64,000 nucleotides of DNA from Keguizhuia sedimenti. Lineage in GTDB: Bacteria > Pseudomonadota > Gammaproteobacteria > Burkholderiales > Burkholderiaceae_D. A program made the position numbers and the translations under genes. Under the pieces are notes generated by a model. That model searched no databases and was not told where the DNA came from. It worked only from the letters and a program-made list of their open reading frames with translations. Position 1 is the stretch's first letter. Every line of letters begins with the position of its first letter. The DNA lies in the NCBI GenBank assembly GCA_030715135.1, contig JAUYVH010000001.1:558001-622000 (forward strand), read 5' to 3'. This document shows, piece by piece, positions 26,880 through 36,181 of the stretch.

Positions 26880-28162
26880 TAGCGCTTTTCCCATTCAAAC
26901 AAGAGCCAGATTGCCGCCAGCATGGGCAGATTCTTCAGCAGGGGCCCATAAGGATGCAGCCAGAATTCCGGCAGCTTCCAGCTGATGATCAGCGTGTAAA
27001 AAAGAATCACGGCCAATTGCGCCAGCCACAGCCAGTAACGCTTTTTAAAAACGAGGATGGCAATGCCGAAAGCTAGGTCCAGCAGGGCCGCGCCGTATAG
27101 CATGAGCGGCGCCAGCATGCCGGTAATGCCTACGCGTGCCAGCAAGGCATAGCTATCCTCGACCGGGTACAGGCCGAGCGACACGATGCTGGTAATGATC
27201 CAGACCAGGGCAATACTGATGCGCAGAACCGGCAATAGCCAATCCAGTTTGGCAAGCCGGCCGGTATCCCGTGCCGTCGACGCCGGAATGAACTGCGCGA
27301 CCGGTCGCGGCTGCCTGCCGAGCAGCGCTTGCAAACGCTGATTGTCTTCATTGCCTGCGATATTGCCACGCTCGAGCATTTGCAGGGTTTCCGGGTCGAG
27401 CAGAGCGCCGGGCATCCACTTTCCCGCAAGCGCGCCAAGTCTCATCAGAATACCGGGTACCGGCATGAAATGCGCAGCCCCCAGGCCCATCGCTTGCCGC
27501 AACTGCGCTAAGAAGTCGCGCAGTGACATGGCCAGCGGCCCTGCCACCGCAAGCCGCGTTCCGCTTGGAAGTTCCTGTTCGAGCAATGCCAGAATAGTGG
27601 CAACGACATCGTCGACGTGCACCGGCTGGATCTGCTGTTGACCCGAGCCGGGCAGCGGAATCAGGGGCAGGCTGGCCATTAGGTTGAACATATGGGCGCT
27701 GGCGCCGTCCTGGCCATATACCAGCGAAGGCTGAATGATGAGCGATTGAACCGGCAGGCTGGCCAGAAAATCATCCGCTTCTTTCTTGGTCAAGTGATAG
27801 CGGCTCTGCGCATGCGCATCGGCGCCCAATGCGGAAATCTGTATGATGCGACGCACCCCGGCTTGGGCACACGCGGCGAACAGGGCGCGCGGCGCACGGC
27901 TGTGAATCGCGTTGAAGGTTTGCGCACCATGTTCACGGATGATGCCGACCGCATTGATGGCCACATCTACGCCGGCCAGCCGCGGCAGCCAGTCCGCCTC
28001 CGAAAAATCCTTCGTAAAGTCGGCCGCAACTGCTTGCGATACCGAATCCGGGCGGTTGCCGGGATCTCTGACTGCAGCGATGACTTCATGTCCCGCTGCA
28101 GTCAACGCATGGGCGAGATGGCGCCCGATGAAACCGCTTGCTCCTGTCAGCAATATGACCAA
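26879..28162 (-). CDS. SDR oxidoreductase fused to a DoxX-like membrane domain
   Basis: A 427-residue fusion. Residues 1-290 form an atypical/extended short-chain dehydrogenase with the nucleotide-binding LLTGASGFIGRHLA and an NAD(P)-epimerase-like core. A YxxxK-type site appears as YHLTKK. Residues 305-425 hold four membrane helices similar to DoxX. The start is a TTG with AAGGAAG upstream. It is coupled to DUF2269. The combination suggests a membrane-bound redox enzyme linked to a quinone or lipid substrate, by inference only. Confidence 0.85.
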   Translation of the reverse strand: MVILLTGASGFIGRHLAHALTAAGHEVIAAVRDPGNRPDSVSQAVAADFTKDFSEADWLPRLAGVDVAINAVGIIREHGAQTFNAIHSRAPRALFAACAQAGVRRIIQISALGADAHAQSRYHLTKKEADDFLASLPVQSLIIQPSLVYGQDGASAHMFNLMASLPLIPLPGSGQQQIQPVHVDDVVATILALLEQELPSGTRLAVAGPLAMSLRDFLAQLRQAMGLGAAHFMPVPGILMRLGALAGKWMPGALLDPETLQMLERGNIAGNEDNQRLQALLGRQPRPVAQFIPASTARDTGRLAKLDWLLPVLRISIALVWIITSIVSLGLYPVEDSYALLARVGITGMLAPLMLYGAALLDLAFGIAILVFKKRYWLWLAQLAVILFYTLIISWKLPEFWLHPYGPLLKNLPMLAAIWLLFEWEKR

Positions 28163-28523
28163 GGTCTTCCTTTTCTATGGATGGAACCACTGTTATTGCT
28201 CACCATCATACAAAGGACCGGGAATTTACGCCACGGCACTTCACTCAAATAAGCAGATAAGCTGTCTCGAATGGAAGAGCCGGTCTGGCAGGAAAACGGA
28301 TCAGGCGGCCGGATGCCACGCGCCACGCTGCTTGTCTTCAGGGCCCGATGGCATGCCTCTGTCTGACATGCTCATAAATGGCCATTATAAATAAGGCCAT
28401 TGCGAGTGCCGTTCATTGGTTTCGCTGCATCGCTTTATGTTGCGTGCCCCGGCGCACCTGTAAGACCTGACGCAATTCCGGCAGTTCATTTGTCGCTTCA
28501 CTACGCATTTGCCAAGGGATTTT
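28163..28523. other. divergent intergenic region
   Basis: About 360 bp between divergent genes with no supportable gene, hairpin or repeat; it should hold both promoters. Confidence 0.4.
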
Positions 28524-28991
28524 ATGAAAACTTGGAAGCAGGCGCTGTCCGATGGTGCGATTTCCGGCAGCATTGCCAGTTTGCTGTCCACTGCCGTGCT
28601 TGCGGTTCGCGGAACACGCGAAACCGGCTCTCCATTCGCACCGACGAATGCAATCAGCCATTGGCTATGGGGCGATCATGCGGCAAGCCATGACGAAGCC
28701 AACAAGCGCCACACTCTGGTCGGCTATGCCATTCATCATGGCGCATCTACTTTGTGGGGTGTGCTTTATGAAAAATGGTTCGGCGACCTGGTACAGAAAA
28801 AAGGGGCTGTCCCGGCCGCGTTAGGTGCCGCCGCTGCGGCGGGTCTCGCATGTTTTGTCGATTATCAGATGACGCCAAGACGTTTGCGTCCCGGATATGA
28901 AATGCGCTTGTCGCGCTCTTCCATTTTCTGGGTATATGCCGGCGTAGGTGCGGGCTTTCTGCTCAGCAGCTTTCTTGACACAAGGAAATAA
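28524..28991 (+). CDS. membrane protein of unknown function
   Basis: A 155-residue protein with hydrophobic segments near 15-30, 60-75, 92-108 and 130-148, and conserved-looking WLWGDHAASHD and VGYAIHHGASTLWGVLYE. It faintly resembles YagU/DUF1440-type proteins, but I would not assign it. AAGGGA before the ATG at 28524 gives the start. Confidence 0.6.
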   Translation: MKTWKQALSDGAISGSIASLLSTAVLAVRGTRETGSPFAPTNAISHWLWGDHAASHDEANKRHTLVGYAIHHGASTLWGVLYEKWFGDLVQKKGAVPAALGAAAAAGLACFVDYQMTPRRLRPGYEMRLSRSSIFWVYAGVGAGFLLSSFLDTRK

Positions 28992-28993
28992 TT

Positions 28994-29018
28994 CCAAAGC
29001 GTTAACTTCGGTTTTTTT
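28994..29018 (+). terminator. possible terminator after the 28.5-kb membrane protein
   Basis: CCAAAG...CTTCGG forms an imperfect hairpin directly before a run of seven T. Stem quality is poor but the position, right after the stop, is right. Confidence 0.4.
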
Positions 29019-29241
29019 AGCTGCATATTCTTATGCTGGTGAACCCTTGAAAAAATTTCAATGACACTGAGAAACAACTGTAATAAAGACAATGCCTTTG
29101 CTTGTATGCTTAGCTATGTCCTGTCGTTTCACAGCGACACAATCTAAAATAAGTTTAAAAAAGTCTTCCGACTTACCTATATGGCATTTCTTTATTTAGC
29201 CCAGTCCTTAGAATGAAAAAACTTTATAAAAGGGAGTAGGG

Positions 29242-29499
29242 ATGGATAAGACAGACGCCATTGCAATCATGCATCAGCTGAGCTGCAAATTGAAAAACGT
29301 CGTTGCGCTGGAAGATTTGGTATCCCCCTATGCGGAATTCCTTGTGCATATGCAACCCAAAGTTTCCGAAGAGGATTTTGCCTTTCTCGGCACCATTGGT
29401 GCAATGATTTACCTTGAAGGTTCCGATAAATACAAGTCGATCCTGGAAGCAGAGCAGCTTCTGGAAAAGGTTCGCAGCACTTCGGAAGTGCGCCGATGA
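29242..29499 (+). CDS. small hypothetical helical protein
   Basis: An 85-residue, mostly helical soluble protein (MDKTDAIAIMHQLSCKLKNV, then FAFLGTIGAMIYLEG). Good SD (AAGGGAG) before the ATG. No family recognised. A small GC hairpin ACAGGCAGG/CCTGCCTGT (29511-29530) follows without a T run. It converges with the XRE-like gene. Confidence 0.6.
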   Translation: MDKTDAIAIMHQLSCKLKNVVALEDLVSPYAEFLVHMQPKVSEEDFAFLGTIGAMIYLEGSDKYKSILEAEQLLEKVRSTSEVRR

Positions 29500-29573
29500 A
29501 ATTGGCGATCACAGGCAGGTTCCTGCCTGTGTCTTGGAAAGAAGAATAGCGCCTGGTCAAATCCTGACCGGAA

Positions 29574-29918
29574 TTACTCCATCGTCGAAACAGAAGAAGA
29601 ACTTGTATCCGTAGCGGTATTGTCTGTTGCAGAAGTCTTGGGTTTGAAATGCTCCGGACTCATGCGGAATTTCTCCCGGCGATCACCCATCAGGTTACGC
29701 AATTCCCGAATACTAATATCGCTGACTTCGTGCATGCGAATCAACAGCGAGGCACCAATCGGCAAACGACGGTGCCGGATCTTGCTGATAACAGGTGGTG
29801 CCACTTCAAGCGCACGCGACAAGGCAGCATCGTTTTTCAAAGACATGCGCTGAATCAGCGCATCCAACAAATTGTTGGGATCGTATTCCGGCCGTTCTAA
29901 AAGTGGATTATTTTCCAT
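29574..29918 (-). CDS. small XRE-like DNA-binding protein
   Basis: A 114-residue protein. Its centre resembles a Cro/C1-type helix-turn-helix: LKNDAALSRALEVAPPVISKIR, then IRMHEVSDISIRELRNLMG. The tail is Ser/Thr/Asp-rich. Close relatives are common as single genes in Burkholderiales. AAGGAGGG 5 nt before the ATG at 29918 fixes the start; an in-frame GTG lies two codons earlier. Probable regulator with unknown target. Confidence 0.75.
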   Translation of the reverse strand: MENNPLLERPEYDPNNLLDALIQRMSLKNDAALSRALEVAPPVISKIRHRRLPIGASLLIRMHEVSDISIRELRNLMGDRREKFRMSPEHFKPKTSATDNTATDTSSSSVSTME

Positions 29919-29924
29919 GCGCAC

Positions 29925-30464
29925 CCTCCTTGTTAAATGATAAGCGTATTTGATGGCTATTAAGGCAACAATTGCAAGGAAAAATTCAGTTAGTTAGCAA
30001 AAATAAGAGATAAATCAAAATAATGCCTCGATTAAACTAAGCACCAGTTTGATTTTAAAGTTGCAGAAGCAAAAACTAAATATTAGCTCAGTCAGATAGA
30101 CCGTTGCTGGTCCGCAAAAATTGCCCGGTCAACATATGCTGGGATAATCATAACCTGTCTTATTAAGCGACAAGGCGAGCTTGCATAAGGTTCCGTATTA
30201 TCAATTTGCAATTTCGCTTCATTTACGTGAGTGATATTAACGTGAACATGCCCATTCGCTCGAAAGTCCAGGCGTCTACTTACAGAAACAAAAAAATGAA
30301 TGCCGGCTGTGTCGCGGAATGGCGCCTGGCGCATGAATGGAAACGGGCAGATTTACCAGACAAGTAAAAACCAGTCTTAAGGCGTAATTCGGTTCAGCAA
30401 AATAAAGCTTAAAACAGATCTTTTTTACAAGCCGCATCCTCAACGGCGGGCCATCCGGAGCTTT
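29925..30464. other. 540-bp AT-rich non-coding region
   Basis: Low-GC stretch between divergently placed small genes. The only candidate is a weak 39-codon frame at 30248-30367. No terminator, RNA motif or repeat was recognised; promoter or small RNA content is possible. Confidence 0.4.
30248..30367 (+). CDS. possible 39-residue small protein
   Basis: ATG-started frame with basic, Trp-containing sequence (CVAEWRLAHEWKRADLPDK at the end). There is no good SD and it stands alone in an AT-rich gap. The amino acid composition looks protein-like, but chance is quite possible. Confidence 0.22.
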   Translation: MPIRSKVQASTYRNKKMNAGCVAEWRLAHEWKRADLPDK

Positions 30465-30617
30465 TTAAAGGAAAACGGCGATAATAAGAGTGATGGCTGA
30501 TACGCTGATAATGGCTGACAAGGCCATGCAGACCAAGGCTTTGGGACGGTCTTTTCGGCTGACATAACCGTGTTGACGTTGAATGACACTTGCAGAGCTG
30601 TATGTAAGTGATTTCAT
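30465..30617 (-). CDS. 50-residue small membrane protein
   Basis: Short protein with a basic N-terminal half (QRQHGYVSRKDRPK) and a C-terminal membrane helix (ALVCMALSAIISVSAITLII). A strong SD (GGAGGGA) precedes the ATG at 30617. The frame extends to 30665 but without a comparable SD. Unknown function; the layout is typical of single-helix regulatory or stress miniproteins. Confidence 0.6.
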   Translation of the reverse strand: MKSLTYSSASVIQRQHGYVSRKDRPKALVCMALSAIISVSAITLIIAVFL

Positions 30618-30905
30618 AGTTCCCTCCGATAATTCATTGGGTTTCACTGACGGCAATACCTGCATGCTTATTTATGAGGCAGCATATTTTTTATAAAGTT
30701 CGTAAATGATTGCCACGCATGTGAAACAGTGCTCTCTAATTTTCATAGCGACAATAATGAATTTCACGCTATAGATTCCACGAAGAAAGAATTATTTCTT
30801 GCAATGGAATATGCGCATAAAAAATGCTTCTGCAACAATTGCTTTCAACTAGAACCGGCTAGTCCTGTTACATTTGCATACAGCAGTTTTAACCGGAGGA
30901 ACGTA

Positions 30906-33290
30906 GTGCGCAGGAAACGAAAACCGTCGTCTTATTTTAAAAAATGGTTCGGTTTGCCGTTAAAGCAGCGTCTTTTTCAGGCAGGCATTGCAACGGTTGC
31001 TGCCGGTGCGCTAGCCGCTCTTCTGATGGCTGCATATGTTTTCCTGTTTCTCGTTCCCACACTGCCCGAAATTAATGCGCTTACCGAATACCGTCCAAAA
31101 ATCCCGCTGCGCATTTATACCAGTGACCACGTACTGATTGGAGAGTTTGGAGAGGAAAGGCGCGATTTCGTTCCCATCGCCGACATGCCGCCGGTAATGA
31201 AAAACGCAATTATCGCTATCGAAGACAGCGATTTCTACCTCCATGACGGCGTGGATTTCGGCGGCCTGGTGCGCGCAGCACTGGTCAACCTGCGTAACAG
31301 CCGCTCTCAAGGTGCGTCCACGATCACGATGCAAGTCGCGCGCAACTTCCTGCTGACGCGGCAAAAAACATATACGCGCAAAATCCAGGAAATCCTTCTG
31401 GCCCGCAAAATCGAAGAGCAACTGTCGAAAGATAAGATTCTCGAGCTGTACATGAACCAGATTTATCTAGGCGAACGTGCCTATGGATTCGGTACCGCGG
31501 CCCGCGTATATTTCGGCAAGGCTATCCACGATGTCACGACTGCCGAAGCAGCGATGCTGGCCGGCTTGCCGAAGGCGCCCGCCACCGCCAACCCGATCGT
31601 CAATCCCAAGCGCGCAACCGAACGCCAGCAATATATCCTGAAGCGCATGCGCGACCTCGGCTATATCACACCAGCTGAATATGCACGCGCGGCGCAGGAA
31701 AAGCTCAAGATCAAGCGCGAAGCCAACCGGTTCGGAACCCATGCCGAATATGCGGCTGAATGGGTACGCCAGCAGCTCTATGCACAATTTAAGGACGAGA
31801 TCTATACCAGCGGTTTGACCGTCTATACCACGTTACGGCAGAAAGATCAGGATGCCGCTTATGAAGCGGTGCGGCGCGGCGTGCTCGATTATGAACGCCG
31901 TCATGGTTATCGTGGCCCGGAAGCGAATATTACGCTCCCTTCCGACAAGGAAAGCCGCCAGCAGGCAATCGATGAAGCGCTGATCAAGTATCCCAACAGC
32001 GGCAATCTGAAATCGGCCGTGGTCACCGCCGCCTCGACCAAATCGGTGCGGGCGGAAATGCTTTCCGGCGAACCGATCCAGATCACCGGCGAAGGCCTGC
32101 GCTTTGCCGCGGGCGCGCTGTCGCCAAAGGCTTCATCACGCAAGCGTATCAAGCCTGGTGCCGTCATCCGCGTGATCCAGGATGCCAAAAAGCGTTGGGC
32201 AATCACGCAGCTTCCGGAAGTCGGTGCTGCATTCGTCGCAATGGATGCGCAGGACGGCGCCATCCGCGCCATGGTCGGCGGCTTCGATTTTGCGCTTAAC
32301 AAATTCGACCATGTGACCCAGGCCTGGCGCCAGCCCGGCTCGACCATCAAGCCCTTCATCTATTCTGCCGCGCTGGAAAAAGGCTTCTGGCCGGGCTCGA
32401 TGATCGAGGACGAGCCCTTGACGGGCGTCATCGGCGAGAACGGTCGCGAATGGAATCCCGGCAACGACGACGGCCAGTATCAAGGGCCGGTCACCATGCG
32501 CACCGGGCTGAAACGCTCGCGCAACCTGGTGTCGATCCGCCTGCTGCGCGACATAACGCCGCCTTACGCACGCGATTACCTGACCCGCTTCGGTTTCGAC
32601 GCCGAGCGCCATCCGGCCAATCTGACTATGACGCTGGGTACCGGCTCGACCACGCCGCTGCAGATGGCCGGCGCTTATGCAGTGTTTGCCAATGGCGGCT
32701 ATCAGGTAGCGCCCTATCTGATCCGCAAGATCGTCAATGGACGCGGCGAAGTGCTGTCCGAGGCACAACCGCAGCAAGCCGGCGATGAAAACCTGCGCGT
32801 GCTGGATACGCGCAATGCCTTCATCATGGACAGCATGCTGCGCGACGTCACGCACTCCGGCACAGGCTATCTGGCCGGCCAACGCCTGAACCGCCGCGAT
32901 ATTGCCGGCAAGACCGGCACCACCAACGACACCGTCGACGGCTGGTTCGCAGGCTATGGCGGCAATATCGTGGCAGTAACCTGGATGGGATACGACACAC
33001 CGAAGTCACTCGGCGGCCGCGAGTTCGGCAGCACGCTGGCCTTGCCTATCTGGGTCGATTACATGCGCACCGCCTTGCGCGGCCAGCCTGACTCTCTACC
33101 TGCCATGCCCAATGGCATCGTGCAACTCAACGACGACTTCCTCTATCAGGAATATGTTGCCAGCGCCGAGCAGTCGATGGATCGCGGCAGCATAGGCGGT
33201 TTCCTGGACCGATTGTTCGGAACGCCTGCCGCGCCCAACAGGGAAAACGAAATGGAGCTCCGGCGGCAGCAGGAAATGTATGGCGGCTAA
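30906..33290 (+). CDS. mrcA: penicillin-binding protein 1A (bifunctional)
   Basis: Class A PBP that polymerises and crosslinks peptidoglycan, 794 residues. Order: a short basic cytoplasmic tail, one membrane helix (about 25-52), a GT51 glycosyltransferase domain with catalytic Glu106 in IEDSDFYLHDGVD, and an OB-like insert. The transpeptidase domain has S479-T-I-K482, S538-R-N540 and K669-T-G-T. The open frame starts at 30729, but GGAGGA 5 nt before the GTG at 30906 marks the start. It is not next to the comM/pil genes that often flank mrcA, so it may be a second class A PBP. Confidence 0.92.
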   Translation: MRRKRKPSSYFKKWFGLPLKQRLFQAGIATVAAGALAALLMAAYVFLFLVPTLPEINALTEYRPKIPLRIYTSDHVLIGEFGEERRDFVPIADMPPVMKNAIIAIEDSDFYLHDGVDFGGLVRAALVNLRNSRSQGASTITMQVARNFLLTRQKTYTRKIQEILLARKIEEQLSKDKILELYMNQIYLGERAYGFGTAARVYFGKAIHDVTTAEAAMLAGLPKAPATANPIVNPKRATERQQYILKRMRDLGYITPAEYARAAQEKLKIKREANRFGTHAEYAAEWVRQQLYAQFKDEIYTSGLTVYTTLRQKDQDAAYEAVRRGVLDYERRHGYRGPEANITLPSDKESRQQAIDEALIKYPNSGNLKSAVVTAASTKSVRAEMLSGEPIQITGEGLRFAAGALSPKASSRKRIKPGAVIRVIQDAKKRWAITQLPEVGAAFVAMDAQDGAIRAMVGGFDFALNKFDHVTQAWRQPGSTIKPFIYSAALEKGFWPGSMIEDEPLTGVIGENGREWNPGNDDGQYQGPVTMRTGLKRSRNLVSIRLLRDITPPYARDYLTRFGFDAERHPANLTMTLGTGSTTPLQMAGAYAVFANGGYQVAPYLIRKIVNGRGEVLSEAQPQQAGDENLRVLDTRNAFIMDSMLRDVTHSGTGYLAGQRLNRRDIAGKTGTTNDTVDGWFAGYGGNIVAVTWMGYDTPKSLGGREFGSTLALPIWVDYMRTALRGQPDSLPAMPNGIVQLNDDFLYQEYVASAEQSMDRGSIGGFLDRLFGTPAAPNRENEMELRRQQEMYGG

Positions 33291-33595
33291 GGCTCGGATA
33301 TTCTTGATGCGCGCTCGACTGGCTGCCTGAAGCAGCATGCGGTTTTTACCAGTGCCGAAGCGGATTCGTTTGCCGCTTCATTGACGTATTCAGCGCATCA
33401 TTCCGGGCTCTATTCTTTTTGCAGGCCACAAGTTCCCCTGCAAACTTCCCAAAAGTTGATTTGGCTTAATTTTTCTTCAGGATGAAGGTCGAGTCGCTTT
33501 CCGGTTTTATTTCAAATCAATTTCTCAAGTGAAAAACTCTCTAACTTGCCTAGTTACACTCAGTAATATTTAAAACAAGCAATGGTGGAGTGAAC
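33291..33595. other. intergenic region after mrcA
   Basis: About 305 bp with no gene. GAAGCGG/CCGCTTC (33357-33379) can form a hairpin without a T run. The right half is AT-rich and likely holds the promoter of the next gene. Confidence 0.4.
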
Positions 33596-35248
33596 GTGGA
33601 TATAAAACAAAGTTTTTCACGTCGGAAATTCCTTTCGCTGGGCTCCTTATTATTTACTGCTGCGTGCGGAGGCGGTGGAGGAGGAGGAAATGAAAAAGGT
33701 GGAACCGGTGGTAGCAGCGGCGGCGCTGACAAGCCGCTTGAACCGGTCCTCACGCCAGGCGGAAATGAACCGCCCAAGGAAGATCCACCACCAGATACTG
33801 AAGTTCCCGAGGACCCACCACCGCCGCAACGCAATGTCATTCAGCGTGAAAATGCAAAGACCGCAGCGCAAGGCGTTACCACCGAGTGGTACATACAGGA
33901 CCAGGATTATGCGCGCAACCGTGAAATCGAAGGCTATGCATCGGCGACCTGCGTAAACCGCGGCGAGTCGATCCAGTTCTTCGTCAATACGCCCGAACCG
34001 AGCTACACCATTTCCGTCTACCGGATCGGCTGGTATGGCAGCGCGGGAGGACGCCTTATGGCAAATCCCATCCAGCGTATCGGCAGAGTTCAACCTCCAC
34101 CACTACATGATCCGGAAACCAATCTGGTCGAATGCCATTGGACCGATCCATATACCCTGGCAATTCCGCACAACGCTGACGATCCGACAGACTGGGCCAG
34201 CGGCATTTATCTCGCCAAGCTGACGGCCGGCATCAGCGGCAAGCAAAGCTACATCATCTTTGTTGTCCGGGACGACATGCGTGGTGCGGAGCTGATGTTC
34301 CAGACCAGCGTCACCACTTATGCGGCATACAACAACTGGGGCGGCTATAGCTTTTACGATGTTGACAATCCGCTGCGCCAGACTGCCGTCAAGGTTTCGT
34401 TCAATCGCCCTTATCAGAATCCGCAGCGCCCATTCAACGGGAAAGGCGCCGGCGACTTCCTGAGCTGGGAACTGCTGATGTTGCGTTTTATCGAGCGCGA
34501 AGGCTATGACGTGACGTATACCAGCAATATCGGCGTGCATATCACGCCGGATTGCCTGCGCCGGCATCGCGCATTTCTCTCGGTCGGCCATGACGAATAC
34601 TGGACGCGCGAGATATTCGATGCCATGCAGCAGGCACGCGATGGCGGCGTACACCTGGGATTTTTCGGCGCCAACATGGGTTACTGGCAAGTGCGCCTGG
34701 AACCCAGTTCCACCGGACAGCCGAACCGTAAAGTGGTTTGCTACAAATGGGCCGCTCCCACGCGGGATCCGATGCATGCCACCAATCCGCGACTGACGAC
34801 GACCGTCTGGCGCGACCCTTCGCTCAATCGTCCCGAGGCGGCGCTGATCGGTGTCATGTACGACTACAACTCGGTGGACCTGGACATGGTAATGTCGGAT
34901 TGTTCGACCTGGATTTGCGCAGGCACCGGCCTTGTCAATGGCGACGTATTGCCTGGCATGCTGGGTTACGAAGTGGACCGGATCGATCATGCATCCTCGC
35001 CGGCGAATATCCAGATCATCGCTTCGTCGCCGTATCAAGTATGTTTCGGCGATGGCTGCACCCCTGAAACCCGCTACGCGCACATGGCTTATTACACGGC
35101 CCCCAGCGGCGCTGGCGTATTCGCTACCGGCACCATGCAATGGAACTGGGGACTCGACGATTTCGGCCCTTGGGGAAATCGAGCCAACCCGGCGGTCCAG
35201 CAAATGACGCGCAATGTCCTGAATCACTTTGCCCGGCTGGAGATTTAA
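33596..35248 (+). CDS. DMFase large-subunit-like protein with Tat/lipoprotein signal
   Basis: A 550-residue exported protein. The signal has a twin-arginine motif FSRRKFLSLG and a lipobox-like TAAC (Cys24), followed by seven glycines and a long Gly/Pro-rich linker (to about residue 80). The rest resembles the N,N-dimethylformamidase beta-subunit family, with EGYASATCVNRGESIQFFV, VYRIGWYGSAGGR and SVGHDEYWTREIFDAM. In true DMFase a mononuclear iron hydrolyses DMF; no small-subunit gene is adjacent, so another amide or carbohydrate substrate is likely. GTG at 33596 with GGAG is chosen over the GTG at 33590. Confidence 0.8.
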   Translation: MDIKQSFSRRKFLSLGSLLFTAACGGGGGGGNEKGGTGGSSGGADKPLEPVLTPGGNEPPKEDPPPDTEVPEDPPPPQRNVIQRENAKTAAQGVTTEWYIQDQDYARNREIEGYASATCVNRGESIQFFVNTPEPSYTISVYRIGWYGSAGGRLMANPIQRIGRVQPPPLHDPETNLVECHWTDPYTLAIPHNADDPTDWASGIYLAKLTAGISGKQSYIIFVVRDDMRGAELMFQTSVTTYAAYNNWGGYSFYDVDNPLRQTAVKVSFNRPYQNPQRPFNGKGAGDFLSWELLMLRFIEREGYDVTYTSNIGVHITPDCLRRHRAFLSVGHDEYWTREIFDAMQQARDGGVHLGFFGANMGYWQVRLEPSSTGQPNRKVVCYKWAAPTRDPMHATNPRLTTTVWRDPSLNRPEAALIGVMYDYNSVDLDMVMSDCSTWICAGTGLVNGDVLPGMLGYEVDRIDHASSPANIQIIASSPYQVCFGDGCTPETRYAHMAYYTAPSGAGVFATGTMQWNWGLDDFGPWGNRANPAVQQMTRNVLNHFARLEI

Positions 35249-35258
35249 GCCAATCCGT

Positions 35259-35299
35259 GCATGTCCGGAGAGCGGGTTCGATCGGTTTCCCGGACATGC
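35259..35299 (+). terminator. hairpin after the DMFase-like gene
   Basis: GCATGTCCGG (35259-35268) pairs perfectly with CCGGACATGC (35290-35299) over a 21-nt loop, starting 11 bp after the stop. There is no T run, so it may be a Rho-type 3' end or an mRNA-stabilising stem. Confidence 0.45.
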
Positions 35300-35602
35300 G
35301 ATGGTCATCTGCATTTCGCGTCTGCGTTTGTGCCGCTGAACCGGTAGCATTTTTCCATCGTTGCTAAGCACCTCGTAAATACGGTGGAAGCTGCTGCGAA
35401 ACATGTGGACTTATCTATCGGATATGCATTTCCATCAGGGTGTTCCTCGCATTTTCCACTGCCTTCAACTGAAAGATCGTCCGGTTGCTCCGCGCTGCAT
35501 CGGAGATATCCAGCATGTGTTTTTCCTTCCGCCCACGATGCAAATTCACATTTTCAAGTAAAGTACGGCCTTCGGTTTTCGAAACCGGCTTTTATTTTTT
35601 GT

Positions 35603-36181
35603 ATGCCAAGCACTGACCTACCCGCTTCAAATGTTCGCCCGCAGTCCTTGCGCGATCTTTTCACAACATTCACTTTACTGGCATTGCAAGGCTTCGGCGG
35701 CGTGCTGGCGGTCACACAGCATGAACTGGTCGAAAGAAAGCGCTGGCTGACAAGGGAAGAGTTCATCGAAGAGCTCGCGGTCGCGCAAATCATGCCGGGT
35801 CCGAATGTCATCAACCTGTCCATCATGCTCGGTGCACGCTATTTCGGCTGGCGCGGGGCGCTGGCGTCATTGGCCGGAATGCTGATTCTTCCGATGATTG
35901 TGGTGTTGTCGCTGGCTGTTGTGTACGCCCAGTTCGCGCAGCATGCGGAAGTTGCTGGCGCATTGCGCGGAATGGGCGCGGTGGCGGCGGGACTGATTGT
36001 TTCTTCCGGCCTGCGGCTGCTGCCGACGCTCAGACATAATGCACTCGGGCTGACAGCCTGTTATCTGCTGGGCGGACTGTGCCTGGTTGCGGTAGCAGTG
36101 CTGCGCTGGCCGCTTCTGTATGTTTTGCCCGTTCTCGGCGTGCTTTCCTGCACGCTGACCTACATGAAGCTCAAGCCATGA
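35603..36181 (+). CDS. chrA: chromate transporter, N-terminal half-type subunit
   Basis: A 192-residue short-chain CHR protein with five to six helices and the CHR motifs LALQGFGG, ELAVAQIMPGPNVINLSIMLG and FGWRGALASLAGML. Short CHR proteins work as hetero-oligomers with a second half encoded next door. The ATG at 35603 begins the domain; upstream frame to 35384 is unsupported. It overlaps the next gene by ATGA. Efflux of chromate is known for the family; the actual ion here is inferred. Confidence 0.85.
   Translation: MPSTDLPASNVRPQSLRDLFTTFTLLALQGFGGVLAVTQHELVERKRWLTREEFIEELAVAQIMPGPNVINLSIMLGARYFGWRGALASLAGMLILPMIVVLSLAVVYAQFAQHAEVAGALRGMGAVAAGLIVSSGLRLLPTLRHNALGLTACYLLGGLCLVAVAVLRWPLLYVLPVLGVLSCTLTYMKLKP

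Noticed and set aside
34103..35404. 433-codon open frame on the minus strand
   Set aside because: It lies antisense to the DMFase-like gene, lacks SD and family features, and reflects the codon bias of the true gene.
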